This document shows, one piece after another, positions 37,393 to 49,525 of a stretch of 64,000 nt of DNA. This stretch comes from Capitella teleta (Eukaryota > Annelida > Polychaeta > Capitellidae): positions 241,847 to 305,846 of the forward strand of contig KB308242.1 of NCBI GenBank assembly GCA_000328365.1, read 5' to 3'. The notes beneath the pieces were generated by a model. That model made no database searches and was not told the origin of the DNA. It worked only from the letters and a program-made list of their open reading frames with translations. Every line of letters starts with the position of its first letter. Position 1 is the stretch's first letter. A program made the translations under genes and the position numbers.

Positions 37393-40300
37393 ATGGAGGC
37401 AACGGTGATAGGAAGCCAATCCAAAGTGGAATTGATACAACAAAGGCTCACACAGTGGATTACCCGTCACAAGAGGACATGGCAGATAGCGGGTTCAGCA
37501 GTACTAGCTACAGCAGCTGTAACATACTTGGGCTTCAGTATTCACCACGATTTCCACGGAGCTATACCACTCATAGTTCTGGCGGTGCTTGCTGTTTTCG
37601 TAGCCGTCTACTACGGCGTGAAGCTCAAATGGGGAAACAGAATACGCACAAGATGGCTTCAACCCGCACGGCAGCGCGTCGATGTGCTGTGGGATCCGTG
37701 GGGTCGACGGTTAGTACAGACGTCGTGACAAGCACAGTTTTGTCCATTGGCAAAAATGCAGCGCCCGTAATACCAGATATTACGATGAAATCCACACCCT
37801 CACAATGGCGTCGATTTATCATTCACTTTGCTGTAATTACGTCGCATCCGACTTCATGCTTGGACAGCTTTATAGAAGCAGGTTCATTCTACGGAAATGC
37901 AATCACGCAGTTTTGCTGCTCGGGCTTTGTCTCCTTTGCTCAGTATGCCGCAACACTCTGTCGTTTATCAATTATTATGAGATTAGATACAAACTCAGCT
38001 TCCTCTGCGGCTGCTGTATGAACTCATATCTTCCGCAGATTCTGGTATGTCCTCATGATCGTTGCATTCGTCGTCTTCCTCGTCATTGACATCAGACATA
38101 CACCGTTCAATTTCGTCTCCTTGGCCGGAATCGCAGTGTTCATCATTGGATGCGTCATTTTCTCCAAAGACCCAGCAAGCGTGGGTTTTTATCTGTTAAT
38201 TATTGTTATCCTCGTGTCGATATCGACGGCGTAATGCCCCACAATTAGCGAGCAATCCATTTCTTTGCCTTATCTCTATGACGTCACAGGTGCCATGGCG
38301 CGTCGTCATGGCAGCGCACTGTCTCCAATTCCTGTTGGGCCTCGTGTTGTTGCGATGGCCGACCGGAGCGTCCGCCGTACAATGGTTTTCAGAACAGCTG
38401 ATCGCTTTCATCAACTACGGTTTGGTTGGAGCAGAATTCGTGTTCGGGGAGAATTTCTATGACCATTACTTCGCGATGGCGGTGAGTGCTTATATTTATC
38501 ATTGCCATGCGCATGATCGCGTCACCTCTCCCGGCAGTTGATGCCGATTCTGTGCTTCTTCAGCGCGGTGACGAATCTGCTTTACTACTGGGGGATCATT
38601 CAGTTCCTAATCAGGCACATCGGAGGGATCCTCTATTTCTTCATCGGAACAACGCCCGTCGAGACGTTCATTGCTGTTTCGGCCATTTTCCTGGGACCCG
38701 TGGGTGCCATGCTGAGCGCGTCTGCTTTCATCCGCTTCTCTTACGCAGGACATCTCAGTGCTCATGGTGAAATCGAGTGTTCCCACAATGACACCATCGC
38801 AGCTGCACACTGTCATGGCGCTTGCACTGGCCACCATTGACGGTGGTATGATTGCAGTTTTCGAAGGCATTGGGGTATAATTAAGAAACCCCATCGTAAA
38901 AATATATAGCGATCCTGAATCGACTGCAGGTGCCAGCGAAACACCTCATCACCGCATCTTTCATGTCGGCCCCAGCAGCCCTGGCTTACTCGAAAATCCT
39001 GTTTCCTGGTGGAGAAGACGAGCAGCGAAGCAGCAAAGCGAAGATAGACTTCGAAAAACCGTAATGGAGATTATAAACGGTTTTATTCAGTAATTAGAGT
39101 AAGCAGGCGTGCGATTCGGTGAGCGTATAGATTTCCGATGATCGATGTACATTTATAAAATACTCAGAAGAACAATGCGAATAACTTCACCAGAAGAGTA
39201 TTAAACATATCGAATATAGGAATAATGAGATATAACTAACTATTCATATCTGGATGATCAAGACTTCTACAAGTATTGACTAAATTTACATAATCAGATC
39301 TATAGATGCAGAGAATGATTGCAATCGCTTTCGATATGTACACATGTATAGATAATGTATACAGCGTTCGCGTGGAATTGGCAGCATGTACGAGTGATGT
39401 CATTACAAAAGTCAATAAATATCAGCCGTTATGATTGTCAAAAATGGTGATGAGAACATGTGACCGTGCAGCGTTATGATTACAGGACAGCCAAGAGTTC
39501 GCTCGGGGCGTTCGTCGAGGGGGCGACTACAGCGGTGCCCATCATCGCAGTTGTGCTAGCGATGCTCATTTCTTCGGTCAGTCTCCTGGAATTTGTGAAC
39601 ACAACTCTGACCTGGATGGGACACCGAGCCGGCATCGAAGAGCTTACGATTGAGGTGAGCAGCAACTGCAATGAAGCCAGCAGGCCGTCCTTATATACAG
39701 CTTACATCGGTTTCCCTTGCTTACCTGCGCACTATTGGGTAGCTGATGTGCTCGTATCTGCTCATGCCAATGACGTTTCTCATGGGCGTCCAGTGGTCAG
39801 ATTGCCATCATGTCTCCAGGTTGATTGGTCTTAAAGTGGTGCTTAATGAAGTGGTTGCCTATACGGAATTAGGAGAGCTCATTGACAACAGACTCAACGG
39901 CATCGACCCCGCCATTTCGGTACGTTATGTTTTATTAATTGTAGCATTCGCTGTGGGATCATCTTTAGCCAATGCTCATCGCCTGCAGGTCAGGTCGGAG
40001 GCCGTCGCCGCCTACGCCCTGTGTGGGTTTTCCAACTTCGGCACCGCTGGATTCATGGTCGGGTTTCTCTGCCTGCTAGCCCCTGCTCGCAAAGGTATCC
40101 CTTTATTACCTTCATTATTAGTGCTTTCAAAAGAAATAATCATAATAAATTGATGATAATAGTAATGAAAATCTGTGCGCTTAGATCGAGGAAAAAGCCG
40201 AAGAACTTGGAAACTTTCGGGATGCATTACAGCTGTATTTCCTCACGTAATTATTTTTTTCATGTAATATTGCATGTATATGCGAAATAAATAGTATTAT

Positions 40301-40762
40301 TATGTATACACTTATCTGATAGACTACAGTCAGTACACTATTCCTCCATTAAGAGAAATATTGAAAATAAACCAAACTTGAAATATGCCCATCCATGGGG
40401 GGATATAGGGAAATACATATTTTATTGGTGGAAAGGTACAAAAAGAAATCGAATACATAGCAAAAGAGTCACAATTGATGGTAAACAAGTTTCCACTAAC
40501 CTGCAATGCAACCAACCCATCCCTAAACTTAGTAACTTAATTGTGATTGAATTGTGTTTGCAGCTGACATTGGGCAGAATGCCTTTCGGTGCCTGGTGGC
40601 AAGCAATTTGGCTTGTTTCTCGACTGCGTGCATAGCGGGTGAGTACTAACAAAGCACACTTACCAGCACCTATACCTGTTATTTCTGATTAATTAACTCA
40701 CGATTGTTGAATAATTGTACACAATGCGCTCTTTTATTTCAGCTCTGCTGTATAAGGAGTGA
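37393..40762 (+). CDS. SLC28-family (concentrative nucleoside transporter-like) membrane protein with altered binding site
   Basis: Eleven exons: 37393-37709, 38039-38180, 38290-38481, 38538-38699, 38749-38874, 38930-39060, 39472-39654, 39743-39919, 39989-40094, 40564-40638, 40743-40762; about 543 residues. Family members couple sodium or protons to nucleoside uptake at the plasma membrane. Similarity to human CNT3 is continuous: FSEQLIAFINYGLVGAEFVF, TTPVETFIAVSAIFLGP, TPSQLHTVMALALATIDGG, LMPMTFLMGVQWSDC, VLNEVVAYTELGELI, ALCGFSNFGTAGF. The start has an in-frame stop just upstream. In the repeat that normally reads GNIF-G-(Q/M)TEAPL this protein reads SAIFLGPDISVL, so the base-binding motif and the sodium-site Asn are missing, while the second-half NE and the Asn of CGF-N are kept. 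One junction (39060 to 39472) does not match in phase: donor phase 2, acceptor phase 0, so a small exon or an assembly error remains hidden there. Substrate cannot be assumed. Confidence 0.85.
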
Positions 40763-40909
40763 AGAACCTCGAATTAGTCTTTCCGTTTTTTAATCCGGAG
40801 TGTGAGCTTATTAAATATGTAAATGAATTGTGATTTGTTTGATAGTGAGTGTATTATTGGAAGCACGCATCTTCCATACCTTGATTTTGGCTCCCTTCAT
40901 GATCTCTGG

Positions 40910-40915
40910 AATAAA
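40910..40915 (+). terminator. AATAAA polyadenylation signal of the SLC28-like gene
   Basis: AATAAA 148 bases after the stop codon, same strand. Confidence 0.65.
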
Positions 40916-41235
40916 TTATACTCAAATTTCTGGCAATGCGTCTTCCTCAATTGGTATATTGTGTACGAAATCATGATTGATGGAAAATGCGAAGCAAATT
41001 GATGAGAGCGTAGCATAGTTCCGCCAACTAATTATAGAACCGTATAGACCAATACGAGTGCGAAATTCGTGATTGTCGACGTGCCTGATTAATTGCTACC
41101 AAAGGTTCCCGGCAGTCGATCAGGACTGCACAAAGTAGGCCTATCGTACCATCAGCGTTATACGAGTAAGCTATGCATTCATCAAACAGACTTCTGGAAA
41201 TTCCAAGGAAGCGGCAGCAGTGCCATCTGTACCAA

Positions 41236-41288
41236 GAAATGCAAATGCAAATGCAAATGCAAAAAAAAAAAAAAAAAAAAAAAAAAAA
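41236..41288. repeat. (AAATGC)n followed by A-run
   Basis: Four tandem AAATGC units run directly into about 28 A. A short-unit repeat plus poly-A is typical of the 3' tail of a retroposed element, but no element body was recognised upstream. Confidence 0.8.
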
Positions 41289-42795
41289 GACGTCATCATT
41301 GTAGCCAGAAGCATCACCCAGAAACTTGTCACAAGCAAACAATTCAATATCAAAATCAATAGGCATCATATATAAGGCTTCTAAAATAGTATATGAAAAT
41401 AAACTATATGCTCCCCGCCCTCTGTTTCTCTATCCTTCTCTATCCTTTACTCTAACTTACCCAAGCCATATAGCCAAAGCACCAGTTGTCATTCAAACAT
41501 TATCCAACCCCTCTGTTGTACAACCCTCAGACAAAGATGCCTTTGCTACCAAATATCACTTAATATTGTAACCTAATATCTCCTCTTTTGAGCATTTCGT
41601 CAGTATTATATTTTTAAAAGCCCTAAAATTTTCACTTATCTCAAATTATATGTTAAAAACCTATTATATCATACCAGCTATTCTTTATGAGGACTCATTT
41701 ATTTCAGCTCAGATATTAGTATTTAGTAAATATCCACAAATCCTTTCATGGGAAGAAAATAAGCGACAAGAGTTATTTACCACAGAGGGTCTTCGCATTA
41801 AGATTAATATGTAAACTCCCCTCTGCATGCTCATAGGAGTCTATGATGTAAAACTTTATTAACTTTATTTTGTTTGTGTAAGCAATCTTGTATTGCATAT
41901 GCCAATGCATGCATGGATTATTGTAGTATGTGGTAATATTTACTATAGTGTAAATAATGCTTTGCCATGATATTTTGTTCACTATGGAATGATTCGGACT
42001 CTCACCCAAAATATTTAGCATGCATGTGCCGTAATTAATTGCTGCAGCGCTAGCCCTATAGCTGTATGTGTTAACTCTTAATATGGAAATGTAGAGAACA
42101 AATAGGTATTTTATTAACTTATGAAACTAATAAAACATACACACATCTTTTCTTCAGAGTAGTAGTAAAACAGAAAATTGAATCAAATTGAACATCGTTT
42201 CATAATGCTAAAAAAAAATGTTAAGGGCATCTCGATTTTCGGCGCGGTGTCGTAAATTCGTTATTTGAAGAAAAAAAACGTTAAATAAAAGGCAAAATTG
42301 TGAAGATAAGGGGCCACTGTAACTATACGTGATCATTATATAATGATACATTGCGTGGTTTTAGAGAAAAGAGCCTTTTTGTGACACATTATGCAAAGTC
42401 GAAATATCTCTATTACTTGTAAATATTATACTTTTGAATCACCCTGTATTTCCGGCAAGCAGACGAAAATGCTAATAGAAGGTAGACGAGTTCATTTATG
42501 CAAATATGGGGGAGAGAAGTTAACGCCTTCTAAGCGAGGATTTATACATGACACCCAGAATAAACTAATGTTATAATAATATTCACTAGAATCAATATAC
42601 TGTTATGCTTGTATTTAAATTCTTACATGATGAGTTCTACATATCATTTGATATGCAATTTTCTTATTTGATAGATTGTGTAGAGCATAGTTATCCCCCC
42701 TTATCTAACATGGATCCGTCCACTTTCATGCTGTTTCTCACGCACCTCGAAACAACTTAACAAGCAATTCTTTCAGGTAACATCATCCTTTGCGA
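41289..42795. other. Gene-free AT-rich interval
   Basis: No exon, RNA gene or transposon recognised; stops are dense in all frames. Confidence 0.5.
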
Positions 42796-42918
42796 ATCGC
42801 ACAACTTAATGTAGCAATTGATAAAGAGTCGATATTAAAAGGGAATTAGGCTACCTGTATTCCACAATCGCACAACTTCATGTAACTATTGATAAAGAGT
42901 CGATATTAAAAGGGAATT
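42796..42918. repeat. Two-copy tandem duplication, ~70-bp unit
   Basis: Two copies of a segment starting ATCGCACAACTT and ending AAAGGGAATTA, at about 42796 and 42866, differ at only a few positions. This is a recent local duplication. Confidence 0.85.
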
Positions 42919-42993
42919 ATATTCCACTCAGTTTTATACAAAGTAACACCGTGACGTAGATCGCGTCAGCGATTGCACTGTCGTGACTGTGGA

Positions 42994-43043
42994 TGGCTAC
43001 AGAATGCAGCTAGATGCATTCACCTAGCTGCATTATGTAGCCA
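42994..43043. repeat. 20-bp-arm hairpin
   Basis: TGGCTACAGAATGCAGCTAG is followed after 10 bases by its near-perfect inverted copy, two mismatches. Confidence 0.85.
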
Positions 43044-43052
43044 TAATCTGTG

Positions 43053-43077
43053 GACTCCCACAGATTCTGTGGGAGTC
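43053..43077. repeat. 11-bp-arm hairpin
   Basis: GACTCCCACAG and CTGTGGGAGTC are exact inverted copies separated by three bases. Confidence 0.85.
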
Positions 43078-43092
43078 TTGGAACGTGACAAG

Positions 43093-43245
43093 CCACAGGG
43101 GGTCTTACCAGTGAGCGAGCAGATGTGGACAAAACTCAATGCAGTGTGTGCTTTCTGTCTATATATATTATTATATACTGTCTAGAAGGCTGCATAGGCA
43201 TTCCATGTATCCAGATTCCAGAGCGCACTGGTAAGACTCCCTGTG
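43093..43245. mobile_element. hAT-like MITE, intact copy
   Basis: 153-bp element with inverted ends CCACAGGGGGTCTTACCAGTG-like on the left and CACTGGTAAGACTCCCTGTG on the right. GTGACAAG is present on both flanks (43085-43092 and 43246-43253), an 8-bp target duplication as made by hAT transposases. The related split copy is at 17534-18632. Confidence 0.8.
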
Positions 43246-43260
43246 GTGACAAGCACTCAC

Positions 43261-43428
43261 CTAGCTCCCCAAGCCGTAGCGTACGTAGTGCACACACTAC
43301 GAGTGTAGGAACTGCTCCGCTACCCTTGGGGAGCTAGCACTCACCATGAGTCACCATAGCTCCCCAGGGGTAGCGGAGCAGTTCCTACACTTGTAGTGTG
43401 TAGACTACGCTACGGCTTGGGGAGCTAG
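43261..43428. repeat. Long palindrome, ~70-75-bp arms
   Basis: Arm 43261-43335 (starting CTAGCTCCCCAAGCCGTAGC) is repeated inverted at 43358-43428 with few mismatches, loop about 22 bases. A third partial arm (AGCTCCCCTGCTCCACTACC) follows at about 43438. This is a foldback-type MITE or a remnant of one. Confidence 0.85.
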
Positions 43429-43539
43429 AGTCACCATAGCTCCCCTGCTCCACTACCCTTGGGGTAACCCTTAGCTGACATACTACAGCGAAAGGTACGC
43501 AGACCTCGCCCGATTTAACTGTGCTAGGTGACCCTATAC

Positions 43540-44102
43540 TATGGCTGATCCCGATCGCCCGTGACTCAACTAAGTGCTTGACTCGGAGCATCCAATCCGC
43601 CTCATTCACACCTTTCTCGAAGTTCACGAGTGATTCTCGGAGTAACACCCGAATCCTATTTATGTTTGCAAACGTTGTGAAAACAAAGATACACAGCCTC
43701 ATTCGATGCGTTCCTTTGTTGTCAGTATTGTTTAAAGACATGTAAAGATTACAGAAATCTACAAAGCGTTTGTGATCTTCTTAAATCGGCAACATTAGAG
43801 AAAATCTGAAAGACACAAAAGACTGGGTGGGGTGTATACTTGGCATAATAATGAGCGGAGGGCAGTGTGGGGTCATCATTTCGCCTCTGCACGTACACTC
43901 GTTTTTAACTTCATTCTGTTTTGATCAGGGAATGTTATGAACTTATGATATGGTAACCATAGTACGGGTCTGGTGCGTTATGGTATTATACATACGGACA
44001 TTTTTTTGTCCATGCTTGATCCATGTTACGATATCTTGAAGGCTCTATAACTCAAAGTCATTTCGACTTCCCTGGAAATTTGACAAGTTGAGATTATTCT
44101 AT
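43540..44102 (-). mobile_element. Pogo/Tigger-like element, second copy, truncated
   Basis: The reverse complement follows the element at 23130-23883 for most of its length: shared blocks include ACATGGATCAAGCATGG, ATTGCCGATTTAA-like sequence, CTTTGTAGATTTCTGTAAT and GATTGGATGCTCCGAGTC. The outer terminus at about 44085-44102 is diverged. The other end is cut off next to the palindrome cluster. Confidence 0.75.
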
Positions 44103-44592
44103 ACAGAGAGAGTCCATGATCGTGGCCATATGGATCTCGAGGTATATACACCTTGCCTAATTTTTTATTTCTCTTACTGTAACTGTTCATTAGATTGGTC
44201 TCTTGATGATTGATCGCTTGAGTTTTGACTGTCAGCGTCACCATTGTCACTGAGTCTGACTGGGTGAATGACTGTGAACTGAAGATTCAACTTTGTAACT
44301 TTGCTTCAGACATTGACGTCATGTAATTTTAAATTATTGTCCTGTGAATCATAACAATATTTTGCAACTTTTTGTGGTTATATACACAAGAGGAACGGGC
44401 AAGTCTCTAGGTCAAGATCAGATAAATGATTATTTTTAGTCTTCGACTCTTTAAGTCTGACAACCTGAACTGAACTCCCTTGACCAGGTGACCAGAAATT
44501 ATAATGTTATCATAAGGCATAATTTACCTGTACATATCTTTGTCTTAATTGCAGGTGTTAAAGAATGCACAGGTGAGTGAGATCCAATCGCA

Positions 44593-45486
44593 ATGGGGAA
44601 CTTTGGAGGCCACGCCCTGCCCGGTTCCTTTTTCCTGGTGTTCAGCATGTGGTGGACATACCATATCTTTTGCCGTTACTACCGCTCCCTTGTTAAAGGT
44701 GGACTGCCGTTCAAGGGCGCCGTGACCTACCCGTGCACGTGCCTCTGTGGCAGACTGAAGACCTGGGAGGTGGAGGGAGCAGTCTTGATCTTCTTCACCA
44801 CGGTCGGCTTCACCCTCGAGATCATCACAGCTTTTAAGGACGGCAAATTTACGTATTACGGAAATGGTCAGCACGCCACCATGTTCTTCTTCTTCGGCCT
44901 TTCTGGCGTCATAGACATCCTTGTGCATCACCGCTTCCCTCTGCCCAAGAACATTGAGTACGTCACGATGACGCTCGCTTTCCTCATTGAAGGATTACTC
45001 TTCAAATTCCACTTGCACGGTCGTGATGAGATGGACGTGTTGCTGCACACTCTGCTGCTGTACGCTGTCTTTGGAACGCTTCTGTGTTGTCTTCTGGAGA
45101 TGAAGTTTCGCCAGAGTGCTATGGTGTCATTGGCCAGGACGTTTTTTGTTGCCCTTCAAGGGTCATGGTTCTGGCAGATTGGCTTTGTGCTCTACAACCC
45201 ATTTGAAGGACACGGTGACTGGGACCACGACAACCATGATCAGATGATGGTCATCACGATGATGTTTGCCTGGCATATTGCAGCCATTTTGCTGCTCATG
45301 TTAGCGGTCGGTGGGGTCATTGGCTGGGCGTTCTTCCGCAAGACTGACCAGACCTCGTATGACCCCATGAACCTGCAACTGATCAAGCGCCATGCCAATG
45401 GACAAACAGTCATCAACCTTCATGACACAGACAGTGAGATTGACTTTGAGGAATTCTCTCAGACCAGGGAATCCTTGATTCCATGA
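44593..45486 (+). CDS. TMEM45: TMEM45-family multi-pass membrane protein
   Basis: 297 residues in one uninterrupted coding exon; human TMEM45A/B are about 275. It starts MGNFGGHALPGSFFLVFSMW, matching the family N terminus MGNFxGHALPGxFF. About seven hydrophobic segments follow, with family blocks YFFFGL-like MFFFFGLSGVIDILVHH, FHLHGRDEMDVLLH and LQGSWFWQIGFVLYNP, and conserved histidines in the membrane region. The tail is acidic (DTDSEIDFEEF). Human relatives localise to Golgi and endosomal membranes; molecular function is poorly known. A splice acceptor at 44554 just upstream shows the 5' UTR is spliced, though the coding region has no introns, unlike vertebrate TMEM45 genes. A or B assignment is not meaningful here. 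Confidence 0.93.
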   Translation: MGNFGGHALPGSFFLVFSMWWTYHIFCRYYRSLVKGGLPFKGAVTYPCTCLCGRLKTWEVEGAVLIFFTTVGFTLEIITAFKDGKFTYYGNGQHATMFFFFGLSGVIDILVHHRFPLPKNIEYVTMTLAFLIEGLLFKFHLHGRDEMDVLLHTLLLYAVFGTLLCCLLEMKFRQSAMVSLARTFFVALQGSWFWQIGFVLYNPFEGHGDWDHDNHDQMMVITMMFAWHIAAILLLMLAVGGVIGWAFFRKTDQTSYDPMNLQLIKRHANGQTVINLHDTDSEIDFEEFSQTRESLIP

Positions 45487-46398
45487 TGAATACCATGCCA
45501 TGTTGGGTGATTTCTCAACCATGTTGGTTGGGGGCTTATGGGTGCTCATCCCTGTTCTTTTGTATATGCATTTAGTATGCGCATTATCTATTATCAAGTC
45601 TTCTATATGAGATTATTTTGCTAATTGTATTTTTCTTGTACAGTGGTGAGCACAATTATTACTACACTTATTTATAACCACTGCTTTGGGCTGTCCTGCC
45701 CAGTATACTTGGCAGCACATCAGAGCCAAATGTAGTAATTTCATTTAACGATTTAACATTTCCACTATTTTGTCCTCGATTCATTATTACAATTTAATTG
45801 CTGCTAGTAGCATGCTACAGCGGCGCACAGTGATAAATCTCTGATTACATGATTATTATCACTTTGGACCGGTCAAATGACTATTTACTCGTAAGCCAAA
45901 GCAAACCATGACTGTTAAAAACTAACCAAACCAATCTTCTAAACAGACCAATCGAAACTGCATCAACCAGCTTGGTATTCTTGCTAATTGTTTGTTCCCT
46001 GGACCAGTTCTGGCATTGAAGTGCATTGTGATGTTTGGGTCGACTAACAGAAGTACCACACCCAATCAGATGAAGGTTCTGCGTTTCATTGGTTTGTAAA
46101 CTATGATATTATTATGCAAACCAATGAAAGAATGATAATGTGTACATTATTATAATGATCTAAAATATAAGCATGATGTGAAGAACTCCCCTGCCAGCAC
46201 TGGCCTAAATTTGATTTGTGCTCTAGTCCAAATTATATTCCTCAACTCGCAATTGTTTGTTTGAGTGCCCAGGTTATTTGATCAGTACATGTAACATCAA
46301 ATCAAAATTTAATTACATGTAAATGATGTAACAAGGTTAGACATGGCATCCTGTGTACCATCACCATGAATGTTTGCATTGCCTGCATTCATTTCAAT

Positions 46399-46421
46399 AG
46401 AGAGAGAGAGAGAGAGAGAGA
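46399..46421. repeat. (AG)n microsatellite
   Basis: About eleven tandem AG units. Confidence 0.95.
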
Positions 46422-46466
46422 AATCATTTATTTAACAACATACATCAATGTGAATTAAACGGAGAA

Positions 46467-46492
46467 TTTTTATTTTTTTTTTTTTTTTTTTT
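46467..46492. repeat. T-run
   Basis: Twenty-six bases almost purely T. Confidence 0.9.
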
Positions 46493-49400
46493 CCGGGTGC
46501 AGACTAATGGTAGTAATGATGATGATGATAGTATGATGATGCAGGGAGACCAGGCTAAGGCACAACAAGTGTCTGTTTTTGCGCTGGCCACCCGGGGGGA
46601 TGATGAAATGATAAAGATATTCATGATGATAATGATATGAGACGAGCATGAGAGGGAGAGAGAAATTTTTGATAGGATATTAATTTTGGTTATTGCAGAC
46701 ATAGCAGTTTTCTATTAAACATTGATATGAATATTGATTGATGAAATGAAATTGGATTCTTTTTGAAAATGAGGCTATTGAATGAGTTGATGAATATGAG
46801 AGAAGATGGCGTGGGAATGGGTTGACGGTGTTGGTAATTGAATAGCGGAGACCCATTTGGAAGAATTGGTGTCGATGCAACGGGATCCGCAACCGATCAT
46901 CTCCTCGTCCAGCACTGATAAAAGTGCTGAAATAATGTAATGTAAATATATGGAAAATATGTAATTGGCCAAAAAGGCATTGAAATTTAGGATGATCATG
47001 GATGTTGAGTCAGATGCAACAGCCAGGTGATAATAGTTGAAGCAGTTCTAACTCTGGGTTGAGCTACTGGCCTCGTAATAGAAAATTGCTTCCCAGGAAC
47101 TTTCAGTATGAGCTACATTTTCTTGCGTCCATTGTCAATAAATCTTCAATTGGTCTTTCTGTTGATTATGTGATCACAGCCTATCAATAAGGGTTTGCAT
47201 CTCAGTGTGTAGGTCTGCATGAGGGATGTTTATTTAAAGCTCTTGTTCCATTTATGCATTAATTAATGGCCCAGGTGGCTGCTGTTTCTTTGTGTTGGCA
47301 CTTAAGCTAACAGTGAGCTGTGTGTTTGCAAATATGCATTGTTTGATTTTGGCCTAAGTTAGTTTTACACTGAAAATGAAATTCCACAATGCAATAATAA
47401 TCACGAATCTAGTCATGAGAATCAAATGTACCACATAATATTACAGACTTACAGTGTCAGTCGTAATGGGTGTCAGTGTTTCTCTACAGCGTGATGTTAC
47501 ATGTACCGTATGTATTATTCGCTATATTTGACCCTATTTGTATAATATATCTTTGTACACTGTTGGACATTTGGGCCACATTACTTTGTAATGATAATGT
47601 TTTATCCAGAGCTACCTTGTAATTATTTTCAACTTCCTGAACTCTTGCTACTATCGACTGCGGTTATGCAATTGCTACTTCTAATTATTCTGATCAATAT
47701 TGACCTGCATTGTGAGATACCGGTACATGTATTATTATACATGTATATATATAGGACTGATGTTGCAATATCTAACATGTTATTCATTCCTTTTCTATTC
47801 CAGAGTAATTCCAAGATTACAATTACATATTCCAATGAATAAAATGTTCCCTGGTTTCACATGCCTTGTTTTTTATTCGACTTCTGAATTTTGATTTTGA
47901 TTTTATTTGTATTTTGTATTATTATTTTCAATTTACAAATGCAATAGAACCCTGGAGGGCAGAAATAAACTGACGCAAAACTGGAAAGTATTCGAAGAAT
48001 ATTACGAACAGATCTTCTTGTACATGTAAGATCATTTCTTTAAAGCATTTGCATTCTACATGCATTTACAGCACCAATGTACACTTATGCATGTTCTTGC
48101 CATCTGTAGACTGGCAGGTTATGTTCTAAATCATAACGTACGTTATCAGTGCGGCTATATTAATATGTAAGCCTATAACACATGGGGTACTGATGCCATT
48201 CCATCAGGTAAGGCAGCAGAATATCTCATCCCCAGAGAGGGACGCAGGTTGCTATAGAATGAAGATGCACCACGAAGAAATTGTCATTTGCAACTTTGCA
48301 CCAATCATGAGGAAGTCAGAGATATGAACACTTAATAAGTAGGCTTATATTGTATGTGCATGTATTGCATGTGCATGTCTGTTGAATTGCGCCTGAACTA
48401 ACCGAGCGATCTTTATTTTTTAGTAACCATCCATACATCATTTATTTCACACAAAATACAATAAATGTATACACTAATTGATAAATAATATCATATTTGT
48501 GTAGTAATTTAATAATGTCCAGACAACATGTACACCACTTCTTAAGTTCTTATTTTTATGGTAAACGAGTTTTATAATTGGAAGAAGAAGAAAAAGATCC
48601 ATAGACATGTCGTACATGTATTTGCAGAACGGTTTTTGGTTTTTAACTCTTTATTCATACACGTATCTCGGCCAAGGATGTTATTGATCTCAGTGGCTTC
48701 CAACATTCTATCACACTTCATTGCACGTACGACAATTCTGTCTGAAGAGTGAAGACGGAACATTAACATTCCACTTTATACTACTACCAGTATACACGTA
48801 TATTTATATTTTTGTATATGTTGTAATGTATTATACCTTACGACGTGTAGCAGTTCCCCATGACTGAGTAGGCCTATATGAACCCGTAGGTTATGAACTT
48901 ATGTTACAAGCCCTAACTTAAACCTTGCCCTAACCCTGCATCACCGAATTTGTTTTTGTCAATGCACTGATCCTATAAACTTTTTAAAGGAATGATAATA
49001 TTTACTCGTATTAGTGAATGGATTGGTCGATTTGCCATCACCATGCGAGATGATTCAGGTGCTTGTTATTTTGAGGTGCTTGTTGACTCACTTTAATTAC
49101 ATTTTTCATGACAACCGTGAAGACCGTGAAGCCATATAGTCGGCCGCCAGGCTAGACGACAATAATCTACGTGTAATATTGTAATGTGCTGTGAAGCAAT
49201 GTCTGCAGCGGAAATTGGTCCCTTACATGCGTGAAGCACCGTTGTCCTTTGTCCTTTGTCCACGTGCAATTAGTACAAAGTATGTCGGAAAATACGTGTA
49301 TTGACGAGTCATGACCCAGATGTCAAAATCTAAATGTGTAATTGAGAATTAACCATGGAAAGACTGGATTTGTCTACATGTATATACTTGAACCATGCCT

Positions 49401-49525
49401 TATTAACAGGTGCAAAGTTTGAAAGCCTTTGGCTATGCAGCTCCATTATAATTTATAAATGTATAATCACATTGGGGATGTATGTTGCACTATTATCCTA
49501 AATAAGGTTGTAGTTTTATTGGCAG

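Larger units (their letters stand above)
45487..49525. other. Gene-free AT-rich interval
   Basis: Contains the TMEM45 3' UTR at its start, a GA microsatellite and a T run. No further exon or transposon with both ends was recognised. TAGGCCTA occurs at 48869. Confidence 0.5.
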
